A DNA stretch of 64,000 nucleotides from Actinomycetes bacterium. GTDB taxonomy: Bacteria > Actinomycetota > Actinomycetes > Propionibacteriales > Nocardioidaceae. The position numbers were made by a program, and so were the translations under genes. Positions 1-9,007 of the stretch are shown in pieces. Each line of letters begins with the position of its first letter. Positions within the stretch are counted from its first letter, which is position 1. The stretch lies in assembly GCA_023396115.1 (NCBI GenBank), contig JAEWXC010000043.1:1-64000 (forward strand). Reading direction: 5' to 3'. Below the pieces are notes generated by a model. The model did no database searches and was not told where the DNA came from. It saw nothing but the letters and a program-made list of their open reading frames with translations.

Positions 1-1
1 G

Positions 2-370
2 GCCAGCGCGTTGCGGTCCGCCGCGGCGGCGCTGCCGGGGGAGGCCGCGGACCGGGTCGCCCCGGTGCTGTCCCGGCTGGCGTGGGGTGGTGACCCGGCC
101 GCCGCCTGGGAGGCGCTGGCCGACGACGACGCGCTCGCACCGCTGGGCCGGGCCGCGGTCCGGGCGACCGCCAGCGGTGCGCCGTTGACCACCGCCCTGG
201 AACGTCTGGCCGAGGACCTGGCCGAGCAGAACCGGGCCCGCAGCGAGGAGTTGGCCCGCTCGGTCGGGGTGCGTGCTGCGGTGCCGCTCGGTGTGCTGCT
301 GCTGCCGGCGTTCCTGGTGCTCGGCGTGGTGCCGCTGGTGGTGACCCTGTTCGCCCGGGTCACCGGGTGA
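2..370 (+). CDS. tadC: TadC-like pilus assembly membrane protein, C-terminal part
   Basis: This is the 3' end of a gene cut by the window start, read in frame from base 2. The visible 122 residues contain a helical stretch followed by a hydrophobic segment near the end (VPLGVLLLPAFLVLG then VVPLVVTLFARV), the usual ending of T2SF/TadC inner-membrane proteins that build the platform of Flp (Tad) pili. The call rests on this pattern and on context: the Flp pilin and TadE-like genes, normally next after tadC in actinobacteria, do occur but only at 12.5 kb. It ends 6 bases from the convergent narI gene, with no terminator visible between them. Confidence 0.72.
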   Translation, partial: ASALRSAAAALPGEAADRVAPVLSRLAWGGDPAAAWEALADDDALAPLGRAAVRATASGAPLTTALERLAEDLAEQNRARSEELARSVGVRAAVPLGVLLLPAFLVLGVVPLVVTLFARVTG

Positions 371-376
371 GGCGGT

Positions 377-1099
377 TCAGACCTTCTCCCAGCCCCGCGC
401 CGGCCTGCGGCTCCCGCCCGAGGGGGCGTTGTCGCGGCTGCGGTAGACGATGTAGGGCCGGGTCACGTAACCGACCGGCGCCGAGAACACGTGCACCAGC
501 CGGGTGAACGGCCACAGCGCGAACAGCCCGAACGCCACCAAGGCGTGCAGCTGGAACCCGAGCGGGGCGTCGGCCATCAGGGCGGCGTCGGGCTGAAAGG
601 CCAGGAACGACCGGTACCAGACCGAGACACCCTCCCGGTAGTTGTACTCCTCCAGGCCCGCGGCCCCCAGGATCGTGTTCCACATCCCGAGGACGATTGC
701 CAGGCCGAGGAAGACGTACATCACCTTGTCCATCGGCGTGGTGGCCGAGAAGACCGGCCCGACGGTGCGGCGGCGGTAGATCAGGATCGCCAGTCCGACG
801 GTGGCCATCACCCCGGCGAGCAGGCCACCGGCCACCGCCACCACGTGGTAGGCGCGGTGGGAGATGCCGATCGCGTCGGTCCACGACTGCGGCACCAGCA
901 ACCCGATGACGTGGCCGCCGACCACGCCGAGCATGCCGAAGTGGAACAGCGGCGACCCCAGCCGCAGCATCCGGTCCTCGTAGAGCTGGGAGGACCGGGT
1001 GGTCCAACCGAACTTGTCGTACCGGTAGCGCCACAGGTGGCCGACCACGAAGACGGCCAGACACAGGTACGGGACGATGACCCACAAGAAGGTGCTCAT
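377..1099 (-). CDS. narI: respiratory nitrate reductase gamma subunit (cytochrome b) NarI
   Basis: NarI is the membrane diheme cytochrome b that takes electrons from menaquinol and hands them to NarH. The protein (240 aa from ATG at 1099, start MSTFLWVIVPY) has about five hydrophobic segments. Candidate heme-ligand histidines are visible as two pairs: one in the second helix (LFHFGMLGVVGGH) and one near the end, where LH and VH are 18 residues apart as in E. coli NarI. The ATG overlaps the narJ stop by 4 bases, so translation is probably coupled. A longer in-frame start exists upstream but would lie inside narJ. Last gene of narGHJI. Confidence 0.95.
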   Translation of the reverse strand: MSTFLWVIVPYLCLAVFVVGHLWRYRYDKFGWTTRSSQLYEDRMLRLGSPLFHFGMLGVVGGHVIGLLVPQSWTDAIGISHRAYHVVAVAGGLLAGVMATVGLAILIYRRRTVGPVFSATTPMDKVMYVFLGLAIVLGMWNTILGAAGLEEYNYREGVSVWYRSFLAFQPDAALMADAPLGFQLHALVAFGLFALWPFTRLVHVFSAPVGYVTRPYIVYRSRDNAPSGGSRRPARGWEKV

Positions 1100-1779
1100 C
1101 GGGGTGCTCCTACGGGGATGACGGCCGGGGCGATCAACGGGTCCGTGCCGTACGTCTGCAGCCCGACGTCCTCGCGGGGCGGGCCGTTCTCGACGAGGCG
1201 GCGCACGGCGTCCGCCTCGTCCCCGTGCAGCTCGGGAAGGGTCCGGCACACCGCACGCAGCACTCCCGCCCACGGCGACCCCACGGTGCCGTCGTCGCGG
1301 CGCCACCCCTCCAGCGCCAGCCGCAGCATCTCCACGCCCGCCCGGTGGTCGTCCAGCAGCCCCCGGGCCACGTCGGCCGAGTGCGTCGCCCCGAACTGGA
1401 GCACCGCGCACAGGTGGTCCGGCAGCTCACCGCACTCCTCGTCCCACACGACACCGGCGGAGCGGTAGGCCTGCTTGAACTGCACCAGCGCCACCCCCCG
1501 GCGCCGGGTGTCGCCGTAGGCGAAGTAGGTCAGGTAGAGCGCGCACTTGCGGGTCTGGTCGAAGGTGGCGACGTACTCGCTCTGCAGCGCGTCCAGGCTG
1601 GTGCGGCGCAGGTGGTCGACGACGCCGGACAGGTCGGGGTCGGCGCCGACCAGCTCCTCGACCGCGTCCAGGGAGTCCACGAGCTCGGCGGTCGGGTAGT
1701 CCAGCAGGACCGAGGCCGCGGCCCAGGTCTCGGCGGTCCCGACGGCTCCTCGGGTGCGGGTGCGTCTGCGGGTGAACAT
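1096..1779 (-). CDS. narJ: nitrate reductase assembly chaperone NarJ
   Basis: NarJ is the cytoplasmic TorD/DmsD-type chaperone that holds apo-NarGH until the molybdenum cofactor is inserted and the complex is attached to NarI. The 227-aa protein is all-helical by composition and carries the family-typical stretch YVATFDQTRKCALYLTYFAYGDTRRRG around residues 68-94 (a hallmark of actinobacterial and proteobacterial NarJ). Its ATG shares one base with the narH stop (TGATG), and its own stop overlaps the narI start. Not a subunit of the final enzyme. Confidence 0.94.
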   Translation of the reverse strand: MFTRRRTRTRGAVGTAETWAAASVLLDYPTAELVDSLDAVEELVGADPDLSGVVDHLRRTSLDALQSEYVATFDQTRKCALYLTYFAYGDTRRRGVALVQFKQAYRSAGVVWDEECGELPDHLCAVLQFGATHSADVARGLLDDHRAGVEMLRLALEGWRRDDGTVGSPWAGVLRAVCRTLPELHGDEADAVRRLVENGPPREDVGLQTYGTDPLIAPAVIPVGAPR

Positions 1780-3449
1780 CAGGCCGACCCGTCCTCGGAG
1801 CCGTCCCGGGGCGGGAACAGTCCCTGCGGGGTGCCCTTGCCGTCCCAGTTCAGCAGGTTGACCCGGGACTCCTTGCCCGGTGGCGCCGCGACCGTGTCGG
1901 CGGTCTGCCGGTTCTGCAGCATCCGGAAGTTCTCCACCGCCACTGGCGTGGGGGTGCCGGCCCCCTCGCCCAGCAGCGCCTGGTCGTAGAACGAGCCGGC
2001 CTGGTCGAAGTCGACCGCGCAGTCGGTCGCCAGCTCCTCCAGGGCGTGCGCCTGCTCGGCGTGGGCTGCCGGGATGACGTACCGGTCGGCGTACTTGGCG
2101 ATCGCCAGCAGGCGGAACATCTCGTACATCTCCTCGCCCGACATCCCCACCGCCTCCGGGATCGAGTCGTCGGGGTCGCGGCCCAGGTTGATGTCACGCA
2201 TGTAGGACCGCATCGCCGCGAGCTTGCGCAGCACCCCGTCGACCGGCTCGGTGTCCCCGGCGGTGAACAGGTTGGCCAGGTACTCGACCGGGATCCGCAG
2301 CGCCTCGATCGCGGCGAACAGGTTGCCCCGGTCCTCGGCGTCGTGGCCGGTGTCGCGGACCACGTCCACGACCGGCGAGAGCGGCGGGATGTACCAGACC
2401 ATCGGCATCGTCCGGTACTCCGGGTGCAGCGGAAGCGCCACCTTGTAGTCGGTGATCAGCCGCAGCACCGGGGACTTCTTGGCCGCCTCGATCCAGTCGG
2501 GTGCGATGCCGGCCGCCAGGGCCGCCTGCTCGACCTCGGGGTCGCGGGGGTCGAGGAAGACGTTGCGCTGCGCCTCGTAGAGGTCGTGGTCGTCGGGCAC
2601 CGACGCCGCTGCCAGCACCGCGTCGGCGTCGTAGAGCATCAGGCCGATGTAGCGCAGCCGCCCCACGCACGTCTCCGAGCACACCGTGGGGATGCCCACC
2701 TCCACGCGGGGGTAGCAGAAGGTGCACTTCTCGGCCTTGCCGGTCTTGTGGTTGAAGTAGACCTTCTTGTACGGGCAGCCCGACACGCACATCCGCCACC
2801 CGCGGCACCGGTCCTGGTCGACCAGCACGATCCCGTCCTCGGAGCGCTTGTAGATCGCCCCCGAGGGACAGGAGGCGGCGCACGACGGGTTGAGGCAGTG
2901 CTCGCAGATGCGTGGCAGGTAGAACATGAAGGTCTGCTCGAACTCGAACTTCACCTTGTCCTCGATGCCGGCCAGCATCGGGTCCTTGACCGCGTGCTCG
3001 GTCGAGCCACCCAGGTCGTCGTCCCAGTTGGCCGACCACTCGACGTTCATCTCCTGCCCGGAGATCAGCGACCGGGGCCGCGCCACCGGGAAGGTGTCGG
3101 TCTGCGGGGAGTTGAGCAGCGTCTCGTAGTCGTAGGTCCAGGGCTCGTAGTAGTCGGTGATGGAGGGCAGCTTGGGGTTGGAGAAGATGTTCAGCAGCTT
3201 CTTCCACCGGCCTCCCGCCCGCAGCTCGAGCTTGCCGTTGGGTTTGCGCACCCAGCCGCCCTGCCAGGTCTCCTGGTCCTCGTAGGTGCGGGGGTAGCCC
3301 AACCCGGGCCGGGTCTCGACGTTGTTGAACCACACGTACTCGGTGCCGGCCCGGTTGGTCCACGCCTGCTTGCAGGTGACCGAGCAGGTGTGGCACCCGA
3401 TGCACTTGTCGAGGTTCATGACCATGGCCATCTGTGCCATCACACGCAT
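1779..3449 (-). CDS. narH: respiratory nitrate reductase beta subunit (iron-sulfur) NarH
   Basis: NarH carries the electron-transfer iron-sulfur clusters between NarI and NarG. In the 556-aa protein the first cluster cysteines fall at residues 16, 19, 22 and 26, the same numbers as in E. coli NarH, which supports the ATG at 3449 (with GAGGAG upstream). Further groups are CEHCLNPSCAASCP, CRGWRMCVSGCP (a tryptophan replaces one cysteine, the signature of the [3Fe-4S] centre) and CTFCYPR...CSETC. The gene lies 10 bases downstream of narG and shares one base with narJ. Confidence 0.97.
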   Translation of the reverse strand: MRVMAQMAMVMNLDKCIGCHTCSVTCKQAWTNRAGTEYVWFNNVETRPGLGYPRTYEDQETWQGGWVRKPNGKLELRAGGRWKKLLNIFSNPKLPSITDYYEPWTYDYETLLNSPQTDTFPVARPRSLISGQEMNVEWSANWDDDLGGSTEHAVKDPMLAGIEDKVKFEFEQTFMFYLPRICEHCLNPSCAASCPSGAIYKRSEDGIVLVDQDRCRGWRMCVSGCPYKKVYFNHKTGKAEKCTFCYPRVEVGIPTVCSETCVGRLRYIGLMLYDADAVLAAASVPDDHDLYEAQRNVFLDPRDPEVEQAALAAGIAPDWIEAAKKSPVLRLITDYKVALPLHPEYRTMPMVWYIPPLSPVVDVVRDTGHDAEDRGNLFAAIEALRIPVEYLANLFTAGDTEPVDGVLRKLAAMRSYMRDINLGRDPDDSIPEAVGMSGEEMYEMFRLLAIAKYADRYVIPAAHAEQAHALEELATDCAVDFDQAGSFYDQALLGEGAGTPTPVAVENFRMLQNRQTADTVAAPPGKESRVNLLNWDGKGTPQGLFPPRDGSEDGSA

Positions 3450-3459
3450 GACGGGCTCC

Positions 3460-6400
3460 TCAGTACTCGACGGGTGTGGTGCGCTTGCGGATCATGGTCA
3501 CTTCGTCGCGGTTGTTGCCGATCGGGCCGATGTAGTTGAAGAAGTAGGACAGCTGGGCGTACCCGCCGACGAGGTGGCTGGGCTTGAGCAGGATCCGGGT
3601 GAGGCTGTTGTGGATCCCGCCGCGCTTGCGGTCACGCTCGGTGAGCGGCACGTCGACCAGGCGGTCCTGGGCGTGGTGCATGTAGACGGTTCCCTCGGGC
3701 ATCCGGTGGCTGACGACGGCGCGGGCTGCGACGACGCCGTTGCGGTTGACCAGCTCCACCCAGTCGTTGTCCCGGATCCCGACCTTCGCCGCGTCCCGGT
3801 CCGACATCCACACCGACTGCCCGCCGCGGGAGAGCGACAGCATGAAGAGGTTGTCCTGGTACTCGGAGTGGATCGACCACTTGTTGTGCGGGGTCAGGTA
3901 CCGCACCGAGACCCCCAGCTCGGTCTGCTCCCCGATCGGGGTCTCGTCGAAGAGCCGGGTCATGTCCAGCGGCGGTCGGTACACCGGCAGCATCTCGCCC
4001 ATCCCGAGGAACCAGTCGTGGTCGACGTAGAACTGCTGCCGCCCGGTGAGGGTGTGGAAGGGCTTCTTGCGCTCGATGTTGATGGTGAACGGGCTGTAGC
4101 GGCGGCCCCCGGACTCCGAGCCCGACCACTCCGGTGAGGTGATCACCGGCACCGGCGCCACCTGGGTGTCGGCGAAGGTGATCTGCTTGCCCTCGTGCTC
4201 GGCCGCCAGGTCGTGCAGCTGGGTGCCGGTGCGCTGCTCGAGGAACTTGAAGCCCTGGGTGGCCAGGTGGCCGTTGGAGACGCCCGCCAGGTGCAGGATC
4301 GCGTCGGCCATCTGGACGTCGGTCTCGAGCAGGGGTTGGCCCCGGCCCGGTCCCGAGCGGGCCACGCCGTTGCGCCGGCGCAGGATCTCGACCTCGCGCT
4401 CCACGCGGTAGGCCACACCCTTGGTGAGCATCCCCGCCGACTCCAGGAGGGGCCCCAGCGAGGTCATCTTCTGGAAGACCTGGGTGTAGTCCCGCTCGGC
4501 CACCGCGATCACCGGCATGGTGCGGCCCGGCACCGGGTCGCACTCCCCGAGCCGCCAGTCCTTGACCTGGCCGTGCACGGTCGCCATCGCCTCGGGGGTG
4601 TCGTGCCACAGCGGTTTGGCGACGACGTCCCGGCGGGTCCCCAGGTGGTCGACGGCCAGCTCGGAGAACTTCTGCGCGATCACCTTCCAGGTGTCCCAGT
4701 CGCTCTTGGTCTGCCACGGCGGGGCGATCGCGGGGTTGAACGAGTGCACGAACGGGTGCATGTCGGTGGTCGACAGGTCGTGCTTCTCGTACCAGGTCGC
4801 CGCCGGCAGCACCACGTCGCTGAGCACGGTGGAGCTGGTCATCCGGAAGTCGATGGTGGTGAGCAGGTCCAGCTTGCCCTCGGGTGCCTCCTCGGCCCAG
4901 CGCACCGTCCGGGGACGCTGCTCCGGCTCGGCCTCCCGGGCGGTGGCCGCACTGTCGGTGCCGAGCAGGTGCCGCAGGAAGTACTCGTTGCCCTTGGCCG
5001 AGCTGCCCAGCAGGTTCGAGCGCCACAGCGACAGCACGCGCGGGTGGTTCTCCTCCGCCTCGGGGTCCTCGACGGCGAACTTCAGCCGCCCCTCCTTCAG
5101 CTCCCGGGCGACGTAGGCGGGGACCTCCATCCCCGCTTCCTGAGCGTCGTCGGCCAACGTCAGCGAGCTGCGGTCGAAGGTCGGGTACGAGGGGGCCCAG
5201 CCCAGCCGGGCGGACTTGGCCAGCAGGTCCATCATCGTCTGGTCGGCGAACACGCCCGTCCCGGCGTCGAGGTCGTCGGCGGAGAAGTTGTCGTAGCGGT
5301 ACTGGGAGGTGTTCACGTACCAGTAGGCGGTCTGGTTCATGTGCCGCGGCGGCCGGTGCCAGTCCAGCGCGAAGGCCATGTGCTGGAAGCCCATGATCGG
5401 GCGGACCTTCTCCTGGCCGACGTAGTGCGCCCACCCGCCGCCGTTGCGGCCCTGGGTGCCGGTGATCGTGGTCAGCACCAGGATCGCGCGGTAGATCTGG
5501 TCGGAGTGGAACCAGTGGTTGACCCCGGCACCGAGCAGGATCATCCCGCGGCCCTCGGTGTCGATCGCGTTCTGTGCCCATTCCCGCGCCAGCCGGGTGA
5601 CCTGGGCGGCCGGGACGCCGGTGTGCTGCTCCTGCCAGGCCGGCGTGGCCGGGCTGCGCGGGTCGTCGTAGTCCTCGGGCCACTCGCCCGGCAGCCCGTC
5701 CCGGGCGACGCCGTACTGGGCGAGCATCAGGTCCAGGACCGTGGTCACCAGCCGGTCGCCGACCCGCATCACCGGCACCCCGCGGCGCAGGAACGCCACG
5801 TTGCCGTCCTCGGTGTCGAAGCGGGGCAGGTCGACCTCCACCGCCCCCTCGCCGCGGCCGTGCACGGTCAGGGCGGGGTCGAGGTCGCCGAGGTCGAGGT
5901 TCCACCGGCCCATGCCCTCCTCGCCGAACCGGTCGCCGATCGACCCGTTCGGGATGCACACCTGCCCGCTCGCCTCGTCGAGGACCACCGGCTTCCACAT
6001 CGCGTTCTCCGAGGTGCCGCCCAGGTCGCCCTCGACCAGGTACTTGCCGGGCCGGTAGGAGCCGTCGGGCTGCTCCTCCAGGGCGATCAGGTGCGGCAGG
6101 TCGGTGAACTGCTTGTTGTAGTCGGAGAAGAACGGCACCTGGGAGTCGACGAAGTACTCGCGCAGGATCACGTGTCCCAGGGCCAGGGCCAGGGCGCCGT
6201 CGGTGCCCGGGGCCGGGGTGACCCACTCGTCGGCGAACTTCACGTTCTCGGCGTAGTCCGGCGCCACGGCGACGACCTTCTGGCCGCGGTAGCGGGCCTC
6301 GGTCATCCAGTGCGCGTCCGGGGTGCGGGTCATCGGGACGTTGGAGCCCCACATGATCAGGTAGCCGGCGTCCCACCAGTCACCCGACTCGGGCACGTCG

Positions 6401-7140
6401 GTCTGGTCCCCGAACATCTGCGGCGAGGCGTTGGGGAGGTCGGCGTACCAGTCGTAGAACGACAGCATCGGCGCACCGATCAGCTCCAGGAACCGGGCCC
6501 CCGAGGTGTAGGAGACCGGCGACATCGCGGGGATCGGGCTGAACCCGGCGATCCGGTCCGGGCCCCAGCGCTTGACGGTGTAGACGTGCGCCGCGGCCAC
6601 GATCTCGGCCACCTCGTCCCAGCTGGCCCGGACCAGGCCGCCCTTGCCGCGGGCCTTCTTGTACAGCGCGGCCTTCTCCTGGTCCTGCACGATCGAGGCC
6701 CATGCCACCACCGGGTCCCCGTACTGCGCCTTGGCCGCGCGGAACAGGTCGAGCAGGACGCCGCGCACGTAGGGGTAGCGCACCCGGGTGGGGCTGTAGG
6801 TGTACCAGGAGAACGCGGCGCCGCGGGGGCACCCGCGCGGCTCGTACTCGGGGCGGTCGGCGCCGGCGCTGGGGTAGTCGGTCTGCTGCGCCTCCCAGGT
6901 GATGATCCCGTCCTTGACGTAGACCTTCCACGAGCACGACCCGGTGCAGTTGACGCCGTGGGTGGAGCGGACGACCTTGTCGTGCGCCCAGCGGTCCCGG
7001 TAGAAGGCGTCCCCCTCCCGGCCGCCCTCCTGGTGCAGGGTGCGCAGGTCCTCGCTGACCTGCGCCTCGGTGAAGAACCGGCGGGAGGAGAGCAGCGCGC
7101 CGCTCAGGCCGCTGCTCGCTACGGGCTGGGTGTCGCTCAC
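3460..7140 (-). CDS. narG: respiratory nitrate reductase alpha subunit (Mo-bis-MGD) NarG
   Basis: NarG reduces nitrate to nitrite on the cytoplasmic side using a molybdenum bis-MGD cofactor. The 1226-aa protein is full length for the family. The [4Fe-4S] FS0 ligands are visible as H61, C65, C69 (HGVNCTGSC) and C104 (RGCPRG). The segment YDWYADLPNASPQ near residue 215 contains the aspartate that binds Mo in E. coli NarG. No twin-arginine signal is present, as expected for membrane-bound Nar. Start is GTG at 7140 with AAGGA upstream. First gene of narGHJI, divergent from narK across a 505-base spacer. Confidence 0.98.
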   Translation of the reverse strand: MSDTQPVASSGLSGALLSSRRFFTEAQVSEDLRTLHQEGGREGDAFYRDRWAHDKVVRSTHGVNCTGSCSWKVYVKDGIITWEAQQTDYPSAGADRPEYEPRGCPRGAAFSWYTYSPTRVRYPYVRGVLLDLFRAAKAQYGDPVVAWASIVQDQEKAALYKKARGKGGLVRASWDEVAEIVAAAHVYTVKRWGPDRIAGFSPIPAMSPVSYTSGARFLELIGAPMLSFYDWYADLPNASPQMFGDQTDVPESGDWWDAGYLIMWGSNVPMTRTPDAHWMTEARYRGQKVVAVAPDYAENVKFADEWVTPAPGTDGALALALGHVILREYFVDSQVPFFSDYNKQFTDLPHLIALEEQPDGSYRPGKYLVEGDLGGTSENAMWKPVVLDEASGQVCIPNGSIGDRFGEEGMGRWNLDLGDLDPALTVHGRGEGAVEVDLPRFDTEDGNVAFLRRGVPVMRVGDRLVTTVLDLMLAQYGVARDGLPGEWPEDYDDPRSPATPAWQEQHTGVPAAQVTRLAREWAQNAIDTEGRGMILLGAGVNHWFHSDQIYRAILVLTTITGTQGRNGGGWAHYVGQEKVRPIMGFQHMAFALDWHRPPRHMNQTAYWYVNTSQYRYDNFSADDLDAGTGVFADQTMMDLLAKSARLGWAPSYPTFDRSSLTLADDAQEAGMEVPAYVARELKEGRLKFAVEDPEAEENHPRVLSLWRSNLLGSSAKGNEYFLRHLLGTDSAATAREAEPEQRPRTVRWAEEAPEGKLDLLTTIDFRMTSSTVLSDVVLPAATWYEKHDLSTTDMHPFVHSFNPAIAPPWQTKSDWDTWKVIAQKFSELAVDHLGTRRDVVAKPLWHDTPEAMATVHGQVKDWRLGECDPVPGRTMPVIAVAERDYTQVFQKMTSLGPLLESAGMLTKGVAYRVEREVEILRRRNGVARSGPGRGQPLLETDVQMADAILHLAGVSNGHLATQGFKFLEQRTGTQLHDLAAEHEGKQITFADTQVAPVPVITSPEWSGSESGGRRYSPFTINIERKKPFHTLTGRQQFYVDHDWFLGMGEMLPVYRPPLDMTRLFDETPIGEQTELGVSVRYLTPHNKWSIHSEYQDNLFMLSLSRGGQSVWMSDRDAAKVGIRDNDWVELVNRNGVVAARAVVSHRMPEGTVYMHHAQDRLVDVPLTERDRKRGGIHNSLTRILLKPSHLVGGYAQLSYFFNYIGPIGNNRDEVTMIRKRTTPVEY

Positions 7141-7645
7141 GTGGTGGTCCTTCCCTGGGTGGTCGAGACGGTGCAGCGGCGGGGTCCGGCCCCCGGGCTG
7201 ACGGCTGGGGATGGTGGGAGGGTGCGCAGCAGGGAGGTCACGAGGCAGGAGGCGGGCGCGTGGCGCGCGCTCGACGGTGCGGGGTGCAGCCGGGAACGGG
7301 GGCCGGTCGGGCGGGGGCGCTTCGCCCCGCGCGGCAGGAGGAGGCGGCCGCTGCTCGCGGCTCCTCCGAGGACCTGGTCCTCCCGTTGCACGACCATGAC
7401 GAGGGCACCTGCTCCTTCACATGCGTCATTCGAGACATGGTGTCGATCGAGCTGCCTGGTGGTCACCGTACACCTGCGGACGGGGTCCCGTCCGGGCCTG
7501 AAATGCACGTGTCCGAGCGGTCCGGGCAGGGTCAAGACGCGCTGTCCGCGGCGGTCGGGCGGCCCGGAGCCTGTCGGAGCGGGACGTTTCGGGTATAGCG
7601 TCGAGGCGAGTTCCTTGGCTTGCTCTCCCGTGACAGGGGAATGAG
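7141..7645. promoter_or_regulatory. divergent narG / narK control region
   Basis: No convincing gene lies in these 505 bases. Toward narK a -10-like TAGCGT (7596-7601) is followed by AGGGGA just before the ATG at 7646. Toward narG, on the minus strand, a -10-like TACGGT lies at 7464-7469 and a dyad GGACGGG-gt-CCCGTCC at 7478-7493 falls where its -35 would be. A short hairpin (GGGGCG-ctt-CGCCCC) lies near 7313-7327. I did not find a convincing FNR, GlnR or NarL site. The untranslated leader of narG would be over 300 bases if the TACGGT element is the promoter. Confidence 0.4.
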
Positions 7646-9007
7646 ATGGATCCTTCCTCGGGACAGCCGCTGAGCGCGGCCCCGGACGACGCGCAGCGTG
7701 CGCCCGGGCGGAACCGTGTCCTGTGGCTCTCGACGGTCTCCTTCACGCTGATGTTCGCGGTGTGGCTGATGTTCGGGATCCTCGGCAAACCGATCCAGAG
7801 CGAACTCGGCCTGACCGAGGTGCAGCTGTCCTGGATCGTGGCCGCTGCGGCGCTGAACGGTTCGTTGTGGCGCCTGCCCACCGGGATCCTCACCGACCGC
7901 ATCGGCGGGCGGAAGGTGATGGTCGCCCTGATGCTGCTGACTGCGGTGCCGACCTACCTGGTCTCCCAGGTGCACAGCTACACCGCGCTGCTGGTGCTGG
8001 CCTTCCTGATCGGTCTGGCGGGCAACTCGTTCACCTCCGGCGTGGCGTGGAACTCCGTCTGGCAGCCGCGCGAGCACCAGGGGTTCGCGCTGGGCCTCTT
8101 CGGTGCAGGCAACGTGGGGGCGTCGGTCACCAAGTTCATCGGCCCGCCGCTCATCGCCGGCACCGCGGGCGCCACCTACTTCGGCGTCGTCGAGGGCGGG
8201 TGGCGGCTGGTGCCGGTGGTGTACGCCGTGGCGCTGGTGGCGATGGCGGCGGTGCTGTGGTTCGGCACCCCGCGCCAGGACCGGACACCGGGCACCGGGG
8301 TCCCGCTCCGGGCCCAGCTGGCACCGCTGCGGCGGCTGCGGGTGTGGCGCTTCAGCCTCTACTACGTGGCGGTGTTCGGCGCCTACGTGGCCCTCGCGGC
8401 CTGGCTGCCGACCTACTACATGGACAACTTCGAGGTGAGTCTGCAGACCGCCGCCCTGCTCACCGCGACCTACATCTTCCCGGCCTCGCTGCTGCGGCCC
8501 TTCGGTGGCGCGCTCTCGGACCGGTTCGGTGCCCGCCGCGTCATGTACGCCACGTTCGCGGTGATGCTCGTGGTGACCGGTGTGCTGATGATGCCCAACG
8601 GCCACGTCGTGATCACCCACGCCGACGGGACCACGACCGAGCACCTGGCCTACAGCCTGGCCCTGGTGCCGTTCGTGGTGCTGGTCTTCGTGCTCGGGTG
8701 CGCGATGGGTGTGGGCAAGGCCGCGGTCTACAAGCACATCCCCGAGTACTTCCCCGACAACGTCGGCTCGGTCGGCGGCCTGGTCGGCATGCTCGGCGGG
8801 CTGGGCGGGTTCGTGCTGCCGCCCCTGTTCGCCTACACCAAGGCGTGGTCCGGCTTCCCCTCGAGCACCTTCTTCGTGCTCTTCGTGCTCACCGCCGTCT
8901 GCGCGCTGTGGATGCACTGGACGGTCGTGCACATGCTGCACCACGAGTCGCCCGCACTGGCTCGCCACCTGGAGAGCCCGGCCCAGCCTGAGGAGGCACA
9001 CGCATGA
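7646..9007 (+). CDS. narK: nitrate/nitrite transporter, NarK family (MFS), first copy
   Basis: A 453-aa major facilitator protein with about 12 membrane segments. The nitrate-porter signature is visible around residues 120-170 (GLAGNSFTSGVAWNSVWQP, then GLFGAGNVGASVTKF) and again near residue 380 (VGSVGGLVGMLGGLGGF). Such proteins move nitrate in and/or nitrite out, feeding the adjacent NarGHI. The protein looks like the NarK1 type (nitrate/proton symport) by its motif spacing, but the transport mode is inference. ATG at 7646 follows AGGGGA by 5 bases. The stop overlaps the next narK-type start by 4 bases. Confidence 0.93.
   Translation: MDPSSGQPLSAAPDDAQRAPGRNRVLWLSTVSFTLMFAVWLMFGILGKPIQSELGLTEVQLSWIVAAAALNGSLWRLPTGILTDRIGGRKVMVALMLLTAVPTYLVSQVHSYTALLVLAFLIGLAGNSFTSGVAWNSVWQPREHQGFALGLFGAGNVGASVTKFIGPPLIAGTAGATYFGVVEGGWRLVPVVYAVALVAMAAVLWFGTPRQDRTPGTGVPLRAQLAPLRRLRVWRFSLYYVAVFGAYVALAAWLPTYYMDNFEVSLQTAALLTATYIFPASLLRPFGGALSDRFGARRVMYATFAVMLVVTGVLMMPNGHVVITHADGTTTEHLAYSLALVPFVVLVFVLGCAMGVGKAAVYKHIPEYFPDNVGSVGGLVGMLGGLGGFVLPPLFAYTKAWSGFPSSTFFVLFVLTAVCALWMHWTVVHMLHHESPALARHLESPAQPEEAHA

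Noticed and set aside
7137..7535. Possible small genes in the nar spacer
   Set aside because: Arg/Pro/Ser-rich translations, no ribosome sites, no recognisable pattern.
4195..7644. Very long open frame antisense to narG (and others such as 57066-60077, 23562-26447, 3632-6376)
   Set aside because: High G+C opens all frames; the products are Arg/Gly/Pro-rich with no fold pattern, and the opposite strand codes clear enzymes.
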